Below, piece after piece: positions 13,920 to 22,061 of a DNA stretch of 38,546 nt. Every line of letters begins with the position of its first letter. The stretch's first letter is position 1. The stretch covers positions 1 to 38,546 of the forward strand of contig NZ_AUHZ01000020.1 of the NCBI RefSeq assembly GCF_000423445.1, in the 5' to 3' direction. The stretch comes from Acidipropionibacterium thoenii DSM 20276. Its GTDB lineage: Bacteria > Actinomycetota > Actinomycetes > Propionibacteriales > Propionibacteriaceae. Made by a program: the position numbers and the translations under genes. The notes below the pieces were generated by a model. The model saw only the letters and a list, made by a program, of their open reading frames with translations. It searched no databases and was not told the DNA's origin.

Positions 13920-15974
13920 TCACCGTCCCGGCGACAGGTCCAGACGCCGCAGCAGCTGGGCGTTGAGGGCCACCACCACCGTCGACAGGGACATCAGGAT
14001 CGCCCCGACCGACATCGGCAGCACGAATCCGACACCGGCCAGCACCCCTGCCGCCAGCGGCACCGAGATGAGGTTGTAGCCGCCTGCCCACCACAGGTTC
14101 TGGGTCATCTTGCGGTAGGTCGCCCGGGAGAGCTCGATCACCGACAGCACCGCACGCGGGTCAGAACTGGCCAGGATCACCCCGGCCGAGGCGATCGCGA
14201 CGTCGGTGCCGGCCCCGATCGCTATGCCCACGTCGGCCTGCGCCAGGGCCGGGGCATCGTTGACGCCGTCGCCGACCATCGCCACCTTCCTCCCCTCGGA
14301 CTGCAGATCGGCGATCCGGGCCGCCTTGTCCTCGGGACGCACCCCGGCGAGGACCCGGTCGATCCCCAGCTGGCGGGCCACCGAGTCCGCGACCGCCTGG
14401 GCGTCTCCGGTGATCATCACCACCTGGACGCCTCGCTCGTGCAACCCTGCGACGGCCTCGGTGGACTCGGGGCGGACCTCATCGGCCAGCTTGAGCCCTC
14501 CGATCACGGTGCCCTCGGCGACAACGTGGAGGATGATCGCGCCCTCGGATCGCCAGGCGTCGGCCTGGCTCACCTCGGATCCGCCGACCTCCTCGAGCAG
14601 ATGCGGACCACCGACCTGGATCCTGCGGCCCTCCACCGTGGCGGTGACGCCGACTGCGGGGGAGGAGGAGAAGTCGCTCGACCTGGGCACCTCGAGGTCC
14701 CTGTCGCGAGCGGCAGCGACGATCGCCCTGGCCAGCGGGTGCTCCGAGTCGGTCTCGGCCGCGGCAGCCAGCGACAGGAGGTGATCGGCGTCCTGGCCCT
14801 GGACCGCAGCGATATCGGTGACCCACGGCGTCCCGGTGGTGAGCGTGCCGGTCTTGTCGAAGACGACGACGTCGACGGTGCGCATCGCCTCCAGAGCCAA
14901 CCGGTCCTTGACCAGGACGCCGGCCCTGGCGGCCCGCTCGGTGGCGATCGAGACCACCAGCGGGATCGCCAGGCCCAGGGCGTGCGGGCAGGCGATCACC
15001 AGGACGGTGACGGTGCGGATGACGGCCTGATCTGGCAGCCCGATGATCGTCCACACGATGGCGGTGATGACCGCAGCACCCAGCGCGAACCAGAACAACC
15101 AGGCCGCTGCCCGGTCGGCGATCCGCTGGCTGCGCGAGGAGGAGTTCTGGGCCTCGGTGACCATCTTCTGGATACCGGCGAGAGCCGTGTCGTCCCCGGT
15201 GGCGGTGATCTGGACCCGCAGGCCGGAGTCGGTGGCGACCGTGCCGGCGACGACCTGGTCGCCGACTGCGCGGGTGACCGGGCGGGACTCGCCGGTGACC
15301 ATCGACTCGTCCATCGAGGCGCTGCCATCGGTGATGGTCCCGTCCGCCGGCACCGCGCCTCCGGGGCGCACGACCACGACGTCGCCGACGGCCAGATCGG
15401 CGGGGGAGACGGTGACCACCCGGTCGCCGTCGACCTTCTCGGCCTGGTCGGGCAGCAGTGCCGCCAGGGAGTCCAGGGCGGAGGAGGTCATGGCCAGCGA
15501 GCGCATCTCGACCCAGTGGCCCAGCAGCATGATGACGATCAGCAGCGCCAGCTCCCACCAGAAGTCGAGCTGATGGTCCAGGACTCCCAGGGCCGCACCC
15601 CAGGAGGACACGAAGGCCACCGTGATCGCCAGCCCGATGAGCAGCATCATGCCCGGCCGGCGGGAGCGGATCTCGCTGATGGCGCCGGTCAGGAAGGGTC
15701 GGCCGCCCCAGGCGTACATCACGGTGCCGAGCACCGGGGCTGTCCAGACCGCCCAGCCGGGGACGGAGTAGCCTATGAGCATGGCGAACATCGTGGAGGA
15801 GGCGACCACCGGGACTCCGAGGATCAGGTTGATCCAGAACAGCCGTCGGAAGGCGGCGACGTGGTCCATGTGACCGGAGTGGTCCATGTGCTCCATGTGA
15901 CCCGCGTGGTCCATGTGCTCCATCTGGGCGGTGTCGCCGTGCTCCATCCGGTGGTGTGCGTGCGGGTCGGTCAT
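13920..15974 (-). CDS. copB: P1B-type heavy-metal ATPase, CopB-like (CPH motif)
   Basis: This 684-aa P-type ATPase exports copper or silver across the cytoplasmic membrane. The N-terminus (residues 4-38) is a His/Met-rich tail made of HMDHAGHMEHMDH-like repeats instead of a CxxC HMA domain. The membrane metal site is CPH (329-331), the mark of the P1B-3/CopB group rather than CopA (CPC). Other motifs are TGES (227-230, actuator), DKTGT (phosphorylated Asp373), SEHPLARA (nucleotide domain) and GDGVNDAPAL. Eight transmembrane segments are expected. ATG at 15974 has AGGAGAGG upstream. A CsoR-like copper box lies 32-53 bp upstream, so expression is probably copper-inducible. Length and motifs look intact. 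Confidence 0.92.
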   Translation of the reverse strand: MTDPHAHHRMEHGDTAQMEHMDHAGHMEHMDHSGHMDHVAAFRRLFWINLILGVPVVASSTMFAMLIGYSVPGWAVWTAPVLGTVMYAWGGRPFLTGAISEIRSRRPGMMLLIGLAITVAFVSSWGAALGVLDHQLDFWWELALLIVIMLLGHWVEMRSLAMTSSALDSLAALLPDQAEKVDGDRVVTVSPADLAVGDVVVVRPGGAVPADGTITDGSASMDESMVTGESRPVTRAVGDQVVAGTVATDSGLRVQITATGDDTALAGIQKMVTEAQNSSSRSQRIADRAAAWLFWFALGAAVITAIVWTIIGLPDQAVIRTVTVLVIACPHALGLAIPLVVSIATERAARAGVLVKDRLALEAMRTVDVVVFDKTGTLTTGTPWVTDIAAVQGQDADHLLSLAAAAETDSEHPLARAIVAAARDRDLEVPRSSDFSSSPAVGVTATVEGRRIQVGGPHLLEEVGGSEVSQADAWRSEGAIILHVVAEGTVIGGLKLADEVRPESTEAVAGLHERGVQVVMITGDAQAVADSVARQLGIDRVLAGVRPEDKAARIADLQSEGRKVAMVGDGVNDAPALAQADVGIAIGAGTDVAIASAGVILASSDPRAVLSVIELSRATYRKMTQNLWWAGGYNLISVPLAAGVLAGVGFVLPMSVGAILMSLSTVVVALNAQLLRRLDLSPGR

Positions 15975-16005
15975 GATCCTCTCCTCTGCTCGGCACGGCC
16001 CACGC

Positions 16006-16027
16006 TAATACCCCCCATGGGTATATT
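16006..16027. promoter_or_regulatory. CsoR-like copper operator of copB
   Basis: TAATACCCCCCATGGGTATA has AT-flanked C and G tracts in dyad symmetry (ATACCC / GGGTAT), as in CsoR operators. It lies just upstream of copB and next to the end of the TetR gene. No csoR gene is in this window. Confidence 0.6.
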
Positions 16028-16035
16028 CAATGGCG

Positions 16036-16659
16036 TCAGGCCGCCCAGTCGCCCAGTGCCCCCTCCAAGGCCCCCAGCGCGGCGTCGATGAGCTCCCAGC
16101 GCTCCTCGGGAGGGCACCCGTGCTCCACCCAGCGCAGGCAGGCGGCGTCCACGAATCCCAGATAACCCCACATCGCATAGCGATGACGCGGCCGGTCGCT
16201 GGGTTCAAGCAGCGCCGCCAGGCGTTCGACGTCGTCGGCGCGGGCCCGCTCGCGCAGTGCCGCGGCGCTGGCCGGTTCCCCGCCCGGCTGGCGCAACGGC
16301 GTCGCCCAGGCACCGGGACGGCGGGCGATGTGATCCAGATAGACCAGCGTGGCAGTGCGGATCCGGTCCCTGGTCGGGACGCCGTCGGGCAGCGCCTCGA
16401 GGGCCCTGGTCTGGGCCGAGAGCAGGGAGTCGATGGCCTGCCTCACGACCTCTGCGTACAACCCCTCCTTGCCGTCGAAGTAGCGGTAGACCAGAGGGGT
16501 CGAGCCCTCCGCGGCCTCGGCGATTGAGGAGAGGGTGACCTGTGAGTAAGGATGGGTCGCAAAGATCCCAGTAGCGGCGTCCAGGATGGCCGTCCGTCTG
16601 GAGTCGGGGTCAAGTCGGTGGCGAGGTCGTCGATCCGTGCGTGCCATATTGCCGATCAT
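16036..16659 (-). CDS. TetR-family transcriptional regulator
   Basis: This is a 207-aa TetR/AcrR-type repressor. The N-terminal DNA-binding domain spans about residues 20-67: ILDAATGIFATHPYSQVTLS, then the helix-turn-helix SIAEAAEGSTPLVYRYF and DGKEGLYAEV. The C-terminal helical domain is ligand-binding and unassigned. The start at 16659 or at the internal ATG 16647 cannot be separated. It is divergent from the GH13 glycosidase, and a strong palindrome between the two starts is its likely operator. It is followed by copB on the same strand, but a copper box intervenes, so copB need not be under its control. Confidence 0.9.
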   Translation of the reverse strand: MIGNMARTDRRPRHRLDPDSRRTAILDAATGIFATHPYSQVTLSSIAEAAEGSTPLVYRYFDGKEGLYAEVVRQAIDSLLSAQTRALEALPDGVPTRDRIRTATLVYLDHIARRPGAWATPLRQPGGEPASAAALRERARADDVERLAALLEPSDRPRHRYAMWGYLGFVDAACLRWVEHGCPPEERWELIDAALGALEGALGDWAA

Positions 16660-16662
16660 AGG

Positions 16663-16695
16663 ACTAGTGAACTACGCTCACTAGTCGTAGTGAAC
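16663..16695. promoter_or_regulatory. TetR operator between tetR and glycosidase
   Basis: ACTAGTGA-N7-TCACTAGT (16663-16685) is a perfect 8-bp inverted repeat. A third half-site (TAGTGAAC, 16688-16695) makes an overlapping palindrome TCACTA-GTCG-TAGTGA. It sits in the 57-bp divergent promoter and is well suited to repress both genes. Confidence 0.75.
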
Positions 16696-16716
16696 ACAAT
16701 TCAGTAGGAGGTTCCG

Positions 16717-17979
16717 GTGGACTGGACTGACCACGCGATCTGGTGGCACGTGTACCCGCTCGGGTTCTGCGGCGCTCCGATCCGCGACGCGGACCACGCC
16801 TTGACCCACCGGCTGCCGCAGCTGACGCACTGGCTGGACTACGCGGTGCAGCTGGGGGTCTCCGGGCTGCTGATGGGGCCGATCTTCGACTCCCAGACTC
16901 ATGGCTACGACACCCTCGATCCGTTCCGGATCGATCCGCGACTGGGCGATGACGCCGACTTCGACGCCCTGGTCGCCGGCTGCAAACAGCGCGGGCTGCG
17001 GATCGTGCTGGACGGGGTCTTCAGCCATGTCGGCTCCGGACATCCGCTGGTACGCCAGGCCCTGCAGGAGGGCCCGACGGGGCCGAGAGCCGAGCTCTTC
17101 GACATCGACTGGAACGCTCCTGACGGACCTGCGCCCAGGGTCTTCGAGGGCCACGGCGATCTGGTGAGGTTCAACCACTCCAGCCCGCAGGCCGAGCGAT
17201 ACGTCACCGATGTGATGGAGCACTGGCTGGGCCGGGGAATCGACGGCTGGCGGCTGGACGCCGCCTACTCGGTGCCCACCCGGTTCTGGTCGCAGGTGCT
17301 GCCTCCGGTGCGCTCCCAGCACCCCGAGGCCTGGTTCCTCGGAGAGGTGATCCACGGCGACTACGCCGACTTCGTCGACTCCTCCGGTGTGGACTCGGTG
17401 ACCCAGTACGAGCTGTGGAAGGCGATCTGGTCGTCGCTGAAGGACGCCAATCTCTTCGAGCTGGCCTGGTCGCTGAAACGGCACAACGGTTTCCTGGACG
17501 ACTTCGCACCCAATACCTTCATCGGCAACCACGACGTCACCCGGATCGCCAGCACCCTGGGACCCGACGGGGCCGTCACCGCCGCGGCCATCCTCATGAC
17601 CATCGGCGGCATCCCGTCGATCTACTACGGGGACGAGCAGGGGTTCACCGGGATCAAGGAGGAGCGCTTCGGCGGGGACGACGACGTCCGGCCCGCGGTT
17701 CCTGAGGACCCCTCCCAACTGTCCACGCTGGGAGCCGGCATCCATCGTGCCTACCAGGAGCTGATCGGGCTGCGACGGCGCCATCCGTGGCTGGTCACCG
17801 CCACCACCGAGACCCTGGAGCTGAAGAACGCGCAGTTCGCCTACCGCGTCAGCGCATCCGACAGTGACGACTTCCTGGAGGTCGGGATCGACCTGGAGTC
17901 CACCCCGAAGATGGTCATCAAGGACGCCTCGGGAGAGGTGCTGTGGACCCAGCCATCGCTGGGTCAGGACGCGAACTGA
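16717..17979 (+). CDS. GH13 (alpha-amylase) family glycosidase
   Basis: This 420-aa, probably cytosolic enzyme of glycoside hydrolase family 13 acts on alpha-glucosides; no signal peptide is present. The (beta/alpha)8-barrel motifs are in order: DGVFSHVG (motif I), GWRLDAAY with nucleophile Asp181 (II), WFLGEV with acid/base Glu210 (III) and FIGNHD with Asp273 (IV). QTHGYDTLDPFRIDPRLG, resembling the GYD[TS]xDY region, is also present. The N-terminal WWHVYPLGFCGAP is like maltogenic/trehalose-type members, and the substrate is not assignable. GTG at 16717 has AGGAGG upstream. Expression is probably controlled by the divergent TetR. The stop (TGA) abuts the stop of the convergent HNH gene, giving TGATCA. 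Confidence 0.9.
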   Translation: MDWTDHAIWWHVYPLGFCGAPIRDADHALTHRLPQLTHWLDYAVQLGVSGLLMGPIFDSQTHGYDTLDPFRIDPRLGDDADFDALVAGCKQRGLRIVLDGVFSHVGSGHPLVRQALQEGPTGPRAELFDIDWNAPDGPAPRVFEGHGDLVRFNHSSPQAERYVTDVMEHWLGRGIDGWRLDAAYSVPTRFWSQVLPPVRSQHPEAWFLGEVIHGDYADFVDSSGVDSVTQYELWKAIWSSLKDANLFELAWSLKRHNGFLDDFAPNTFIGNHDVTRIASTLGPDGAVTAAAILMTIGGIPSIYYGDEQGFTGIKEERFGGDDDVRPAVPEDPSQLSTLGAGIHRAYQELIGLRRRHPWLVTATTETLELKNAQFAYRVSASDSDDFLEVGIDLESTPKMVIKDASGEVLWTQPSLGQDAN

Positions 17980-19335
17980 TCACTGCCGCCTGGGGTGCAG
18001 CCGGAAGGTCAGACCCCGGTCGATGAGATAGCGGAACCCTCCCGGGGTGGTCACCGTGAAGGAACCCGGCGACATCTGGGCCAGGGAGAACCGCTTGTCC
18101 CAGGTCTTCCAGCGATGCTCCTTGCGCGAGAGATGGCCCAGATTGGAGGGCCGCGTCTGTCCCCTGGGAGAGTTGCGGTGCCGGTAGGCCTCGGTGTGGT
18201 CGATGTCGCAGTAACGGGCCCGCCGCGATGAGTAGGGAAACACCGAGTAGACGTCGCGAGCCCTCAGCTGGGCGCGCATCCGGTCGGGAATCTCGTAGCA
18301 GTCGACCTGGGGATCCCCGGCCAGATCGATGACCGGCACCACCCGCACAGCACGATGGGCGAGCAGCTCGGCGATCTCCTCCATCAGCACCGGGCCGAGC
18401 TGGTCGCCGGGGTTCTCCACCCTGGCCACCCCGGTTCCCTCGGCGAGGGTGGTGATCCCCGGCAGATCCTCGGCGGCGATGTGGACCACCAGATCGGCCT
18501 GTCCCGGAGCCGGTGGCCGGGTGGGCGGCGTCACCCCGGCCGGCCGCGCGAGCGCTCCCAGGGCCTCGGCGCGAAGGATCGGCAGGGGAGCCGGATTCCC
18601 CTCGGCCGAGGCATTGAGGGCCATCGCGCTGATGGTCTCCCAGATCGCGATCGCGTCAGCACTGTTCATCCGCGCGAAGAGGGTCGAGGTCGAGTCATCC
18701 AGGTGCTCGATGCGGACATACCTCTCGGCCCGGGCCCGCCTGGCCCTGTCGCGCGCCAGATCGGGACTGGCCGAGCGGATCAGCCCGCGCAACCTCTGCT
18801 GGATCCGGGGCCAGGGCAGGTGACCCCAGCAGATCCTGAGTCGGTGGTCGACATTGCGGGCCTCGGTCACTGGTAGCTCTGCGTCGGCGCAGGCGCGGGC
18901 GACGCGGCGGGCCTGCCAGGCATTGGCGTCTCCGCGCTCCAGTGCCTGCCAGGTGTCGGGGTGGCGGGCTTGCAGGTTGAGGACGTCGGTGACCATCGCC
19001 TGGGCCAATCCCTCATGGACCCCGAGCAGGGCCGACAGTTCCAGCACCAGGAACTCGGGGACCGGCGCGGTGCCATCGGCGCCCAGGTCGCAGAGCTGCG
19101 GGCCGCCGGGAGCGGTGGAGCAGGCAGCCGTGGAACTGTCGATCATCCTGGCGATCCCGTCAAGGGTCATGAAGGCGCCACGCTGTTCCATGGCTGCTCC
19201 CGCGAGCACCATGTCAGCCGCCGTTCGCACCGAGGGGGCTTCCGTCCCGTCCATGGAACAATTCAACCAGGCGGCACTGACACTTTTTCGAGCGATGTCC
19301 ACGACGCCGATCAGGGCCTGAGCGCGTCTCCCCAT
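17980..19335 (-). CDS. DUF222 / HNH endonuclease-signature protein
   Basis: This is a 451-aa member of the DUF222-HNH (13E12-type) family, abundant in actinobacterial genomes and often multicopy. The DUF222 region covers roughly residues 50-330 (LGVHEGLAQAMVTDVLNLQA, RVARACADAELP). The C-terminal HNH nuclease core reads YCDIDHTEAY followed by TRPSNLGHLSRKEHRWKTWD. Typical members have CxxDHxxPxxxGGxTxxxNLxxLCRxHHRxKT. Here the last zinc-site Cys is replaced by Ser (LSRKEH) and the initial CxxD is kept, so activity is uncertain. The start at 19335 was chosen because GGAG lies about 8 nt upstream; ATG 19254 has no ribosome-binding site. Cellular role unknown. Confidence 0.85.
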   Translation of the reverse strand: MGRRAQALIGVVDIARKSVSAAWLNCSMDGTEAPSVRTAADMVLAGAAMEQRGAFMTLDGIARMIDSSTAACSTAPGGPQLCDLGADGTAPVPEFLVLELSALLGVHEGLAQAMVTDVLNLQARHPDTWQALERGDANAWQARRVARACADAELPVTEARNVDHRLRICWGHLPWPRIQQRLRGLIRSASPDLARDRARRARAERYVRIEHLDDSTSTLFARMNSADAIAIWETISAMALNASAEGNPAPLPILRAEALGALARPAGVTPPTRPPAPGQADLVVHIAAEDLPGITTLAEGTGVARVENPGDQLGPVLMEEIAELLAHRAVRVVPVIDLAGDPQVDCYEIPDRMRAQLRARDVYSVFPYSSRRARYCDIDHTEAYRHRNSPRGQTRPSNLGHLSRKEHRWKTWDKRFSLAQMSPGSFTVTTPGGFRYLIDRGLTFRLHPRRQ

Positions 19336-19474
19336 GCGACGTCTCCGTGGGCCAGCACGACCCGGCCGGCGTCGCCGGCCCACAGGTCGATCCGATGACC
19401 GGCTGTCCCTGCACGGCTACCCAGATCTGTCCTGCAGGCAGGAATGCCCTGAGGTCCACAGACGTTCCCGCGAG

Positions 19475-20149
19475 GTGAGAATCGACATCTGGTCCGACAT
19501 CGTCTGCCCCTTCTGCTATCTGGGCCAGCGCCACCTGGAACTCGCCCTGGCGCAGTTCGACCGCGCCGATGAGGTCGACATCGTCTGGCGCAGCTTCGAG
19601 CTCGACCCCGGTGCCCAGCCGCAGTCGCAGACCAGCCTGGCCCAGACGCTGGCCGACAAGTACGGCATGAGCATCGAGCAGGCCGAGGCAGGTCAGCGCC
19701 AGTTGGCGGACCAGTTCAGTGCGGTCGGCCTCACCTTCAACTGGCGTGACGCTCACCCGGCCAACACCTTCGACGCCCATCGCCTCACCCATCTGGCTGC
19801 CGGCCACAGTCTGGCCGACGCCGCCCAGACCGCCCTCAAGAAGGGCTATTTCACCGACGGACTGGCGATCGACGATCACGGCGTCCTCAAGGAGCTCGCA
19901 GTGGGGATCGGCCTGCCGGCAGACGAGGTCGACGCCGTCCTGGACTCGGATCGGTTCGCCGAGGAGGTGCGCGCCGATGAGGCCCTGGCGAGCCGATACG
20001 GAATCTCGGCGGTGCCGGCCTTCGTCATCGACCAGCGCTACCTCATCTCGGGGGCCCAGCCGGTCGCGACCCTGCTGGACGCCCTCAATCAGATCGCCGG
20101 GCAGGCACAGCCGACGGGTCCGGCCTGCAGCAGCTCCGAGGGCTGCTGA
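19475..20149 (+). CDS. DsbA-family oxidoreductase (FrnE-like)
   Basis: This 224-aa cytosolic thioredoxin-fold protein of the DsbA/FrnE group has no signal peptide. The redox motif is CPFC (Cys11-Cys14) in DIVCPFCYLG, typical of FrnE/polyketide-associated DsbA proteins. The inserted helical domain and cis-Pro loop (GISAVPAFVIDQRYLISGAQ) are present. It probably catalyses disulfide exchange or isomerisation; relatives help in oxidative and metal stress. It ends with a second cysteine pair (ACSSSEGC), which could be a regulatory or additional redox site. GTG 19475 is chosen because the protein then begins VRIDIWSDIVCPFC, the usual N-terminus. The stop nearly abuts that of the convergent membrane protein. 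Confidence 0.88.
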   Translation: MRIDIWSDIVCPFCYLGQRHLELALAQFDRADEVDIVWRSFELDPGAQPQSQTSLAQTLADKYGMSIEQAEAGQRQLADQFSAVGLTFNWRDAHPANTFDAHRLTHLAAGHSLADAAQTALKKGYFTDGLAIDDHGVLKELAVGIGLPADEVDAVLDSDRFAEEVRADEALASRYGISAVPAFVIDQRYLISGAQPVATLLDALNQIAGQAQPTGPACSSSEGC

Positions 20150-20150
20150 C

Positions 20151-20738
20151 TCAGCCGCCGATGGTCAGCGCCGCGACCGGATCGGAGCCGGCGCCACGCA
20201 CCAGCATCACCGTGGAGGCGACCTTGGGGGAGGGGAAGTAGACCCGTCCCGAGACCGTCTCGCCGGCCCGGATCGTGCCATTGGAGATGTCGTCGGACCA
20301 GCCCTGGCTCTGCGACTCGTGAATATCGGTCGAGTCGTTCTCCATGATGAAGAAGGCGTAGTTGGCCAGGGTGCCCTCGGTCACCGTGACCTTCATCCTC
20401 AGCGTCACCCCGGTTGCCGACCAGCTGACGTCGGTGATCGTCCACTGACCTCTGGCCACCCCGGAGCCCACCACGAAGGGGATCGAGCTCGCCGCGGCAG
20501 TGGCGCTGGGGGCCACTGATGTGGGCGTCCAGGGTGCGCTCGGGGTGGCCACCGTGGGGGTGACGCCGCTCGTCGCCGATTCCGGGTCACGGCTGACCTG
20601 CCACGCGGTGACCGCCAGAGCGGCCACCACCACCGCGACGATGAGCCACACCAGCCAGCCCGTCCGGCGGCGCGGCGGTGCGTACTGATCGATGGTGGGC
20701 CGCTGGTTGCCGGGGCCGGGCCACTGGGAGGAGCTCAT
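20151..20738 (-). CDS. Single-pass membrane protein with extracytoplasmic domain
   Basis: This 195-aa protein of unknown function has a short Pro/Arg-rich cytoplasmic tail (residues 1-27). One membrane helix follows (LVWLIVAVVVAALAVTAW, about 29-46), then a Thr/Ser/Pro/Ala-rich linker (about 50-85). An outer ~105-residue beta-rich domain contains GQWTITDVSWSATG and GETVSGRVYFPSPK. That domain resembles the Ig-like DUF4352 type seen in actinobacterial surface proteins, but the match is by eye. It is convergent with the FrnE-like gene and divergent from the DUF4192 gene. Confidence 0.78.
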   Translation of the reverse strand: MSSSQWPGPGNQRPTIDQYAPPRRRTGWLVWLIVAVVVAALAVTAWQVSRDPESATSGVTPTVATPSAPWTPTSVAPSATAAASSIPFVVGSGVARGQWTITDVSWSATGVTLRMKVTVTEGTLANYAFFIMENDSTDIHESQSQGWSDDISNGTIRAGETVSGRVYFPSPKVASTVMLVRGAGSDPVAALTIGG

Positions 20739-20758
20739 AGGTCCTCAACGATACGTCG

Positions 20759-20807
20759 TTTTCCACAGGCCGGCCGGGGTCGGGGAGGCCAGCAGAAGTT
20801 GTCCACA
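20759..20807 (+). promoter_or_regulatory. Two DnaA-box-like sites
   Basis: TTTTCCACA (20759-20767) and TTGTCCACA (20799-20807) lie in the 118-bp divergent region between the membrane protein and the DUF4192 gene. The second is the exact actinobacterial DnaA-box consensus. Binding is not proven. Confidence 0.5.
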
Positions 20808-20856
20808 GATCTGGGCCGGGGCGGCAGATCGGGGCTGCGGCCACGAGAAGTTCAGT

Positions 20857-21984
20857 ATGAGAACACCGCAGCAGTCCACGCCCCCGGTCCGGATCAGATC
20901 CGTCGACCAAGCCATCAGCATCATCCCCCACCTGCTGGGCTACCAGCCGGTCGAGGATCTCGTCGTCCTGGTCATCGACCCCGGCCTGGTGTGCACCGTG
21001 CGCACCGATCTCGAGGAGGTGCGCACCCCCAGCACCATGATGAGCCAGCTCGCCCCGGTCTCCCTGCGATTCCCCGACGCCCAGTTGCTGATGGTCGCCT
21101 GGACCGTCGACCACCAGAAGGGCCTCGGTGTCCTCGCGCTGGCCGATGCGATGCTCGGCAATGAGCGGATCATCGACGCCGTCACCACCGACGGCCAGTC
21201 CTGGTGGAGTCTCTACTGCGACGACCCCGCATGCCACGAGCAGGGCCACCGGGTCGTGATCGACGAGGAGGTCAGGGCAGAGGCCGTCTACCGCGGCCTG
21301 GGAGTGCTGCCCGACCGCCAGGCCCTGGCCGCCACCGTCGCCGGACCCGACCCCGGCCAACTGGATGCCGACAACGACCTGCTCATCGAGACCGGCCAGT
21401 GGGCGGCCAGCCTGGACCTGGTCGGGGCCGGCATCGAGGCCTTCGAGATCTGGCGGAGGATCCTCGACGGTCAGACGCCGATCGACCGCACCGACGCCCT
21501 GCGGCTGGGCCATCTCACCCAGCTCGATGAGATCGCCGGGATGCAGTGGTACGCCACCACCAAGGAGGATGCCCGCAAGGAGGTCGACACCTGGTTGGAG
21601 GTCATCGCCCACCTGCCCGAGTCGATGGCCGCCCGGCCGCTGGTGCTGTGCGGGCTCGCCGCCTGGCTGCTCGGCGACGGCGCCCTGGAGAGCTGCTGCC
21701 TGGAGAGGGCCGGGCAGATCGACCCGGATCTGATCATCTTCGGAGCGCTGAGCGTCCTCCAGCACAATGCCGTCCCGCCGACGGCCTGGGACCAGATCTG
21801 GCGCAGCCCCCAGATGATCGCCCGGGGCGTCGTGGCGGACGCCCCGCCGGAGGCCGGCCCGCTCGACCTCGGCTTCCGGGAGGCCGTCGGGCGGGCGGCC
21901 TCGGCGAGGAGAGCCAGGTTGCGGGCCGCCGGCAGATCCAGGTCCAGGAAGCGCTCGCGATCGGGAGGTGGACGACGCCGATGA
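20857..21984 (+). CDS. DUF4192-family protein
   Basis: This is a 375-aa cytosolic protein of the actinobacterial DUF4192 family (function unknown). The family opening is VRIRSVDQAISIIPHLLGYQPVEDLVVLVID, followed by a strand/helix domain with WWSLYCDDPACH and later helical repeats (RPLVLCGLAAWLLGDGALES...). The C-terminus is a basic tail (RRARLRAAGRSRSRKRSR) that could bind nucleic acid. ATG at 20857 is used because the family motif follows shortly; the ribosome-binding site is weak. DnaA-box-like sites lie in its promoter. It is the gene before leuS, in the same direction. Confidence 0.85.
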   Translation: MRTPQQSTPPVRIRSVDQAISIIPHLLGYQPVEDLVVLVIDPGLVCTVRTDLEEVRTPSTMMSQLAPVSLRFPDAQLLMVAWTVDHQKGLGVLALADAMLGNERIIDAVTTDGQSWWSLYCDDPACHEQGHRVVIDEEVRAEAVYRGLGVLPDRQALAATVAGPDPGQLDADNDLLIETGQWAASLDLVGAGIEAFEIWRRILDGQTPIDRTDALRLGHLTQLDEIAGMQWYATTKEDARKEVDTWLEVIAHLPESMAARPLVLCGLAAWLLGDGALESCCLERAGQIDPDLIIFGALSVLQHNAVPPTAWDQIWRSPQMIARGVVADAPPEAGPLDLGFREAVGRAASARRARLRAAGRSRSRKRSRSGGGRRR

Positions 21985-22025
21985 TCCCGATATGACTCAG
22001 CTGTCGGCCCTCGATCCCGAATCGC

Positions 22026-22031
22026 TAGAAT
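22026..22031 (+). promoter_or_regulatory. -10 element of leuS
   Basis: TAGAAT lies 30 nt before the GTG start, leaving a ~24-nt leader with GAGAGGTGAGAC as ribosome-binding site. That is too short for a T-box or other riboswitch. Confidence 0.45.
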
Positions 22032-22061
22032 CAGTCGGGCATTCAATCGAGAGGTGAGACG

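Noticed and set aside
14439-16091. 550-codon plus-strand frame opposite copB
   Set aside because: Antisense shadow of a P-type ATPase with all motifs intact; composition (Asp/Gly/Arg/His-rich) is an artefact of GC-rich codons.
16036-16659. TetR as the direct regulator of copB
   Set aside because: copB has its own CsoR-like box between the two genes, and the TetR palindrome lies only in the promoter shared with the glycosidase.
22032-22061. T-box or leader riboswitch before leuS
   Set aside because: A -10 element at 22026 leaves only ~24 nt of leader, too short for a T-box.
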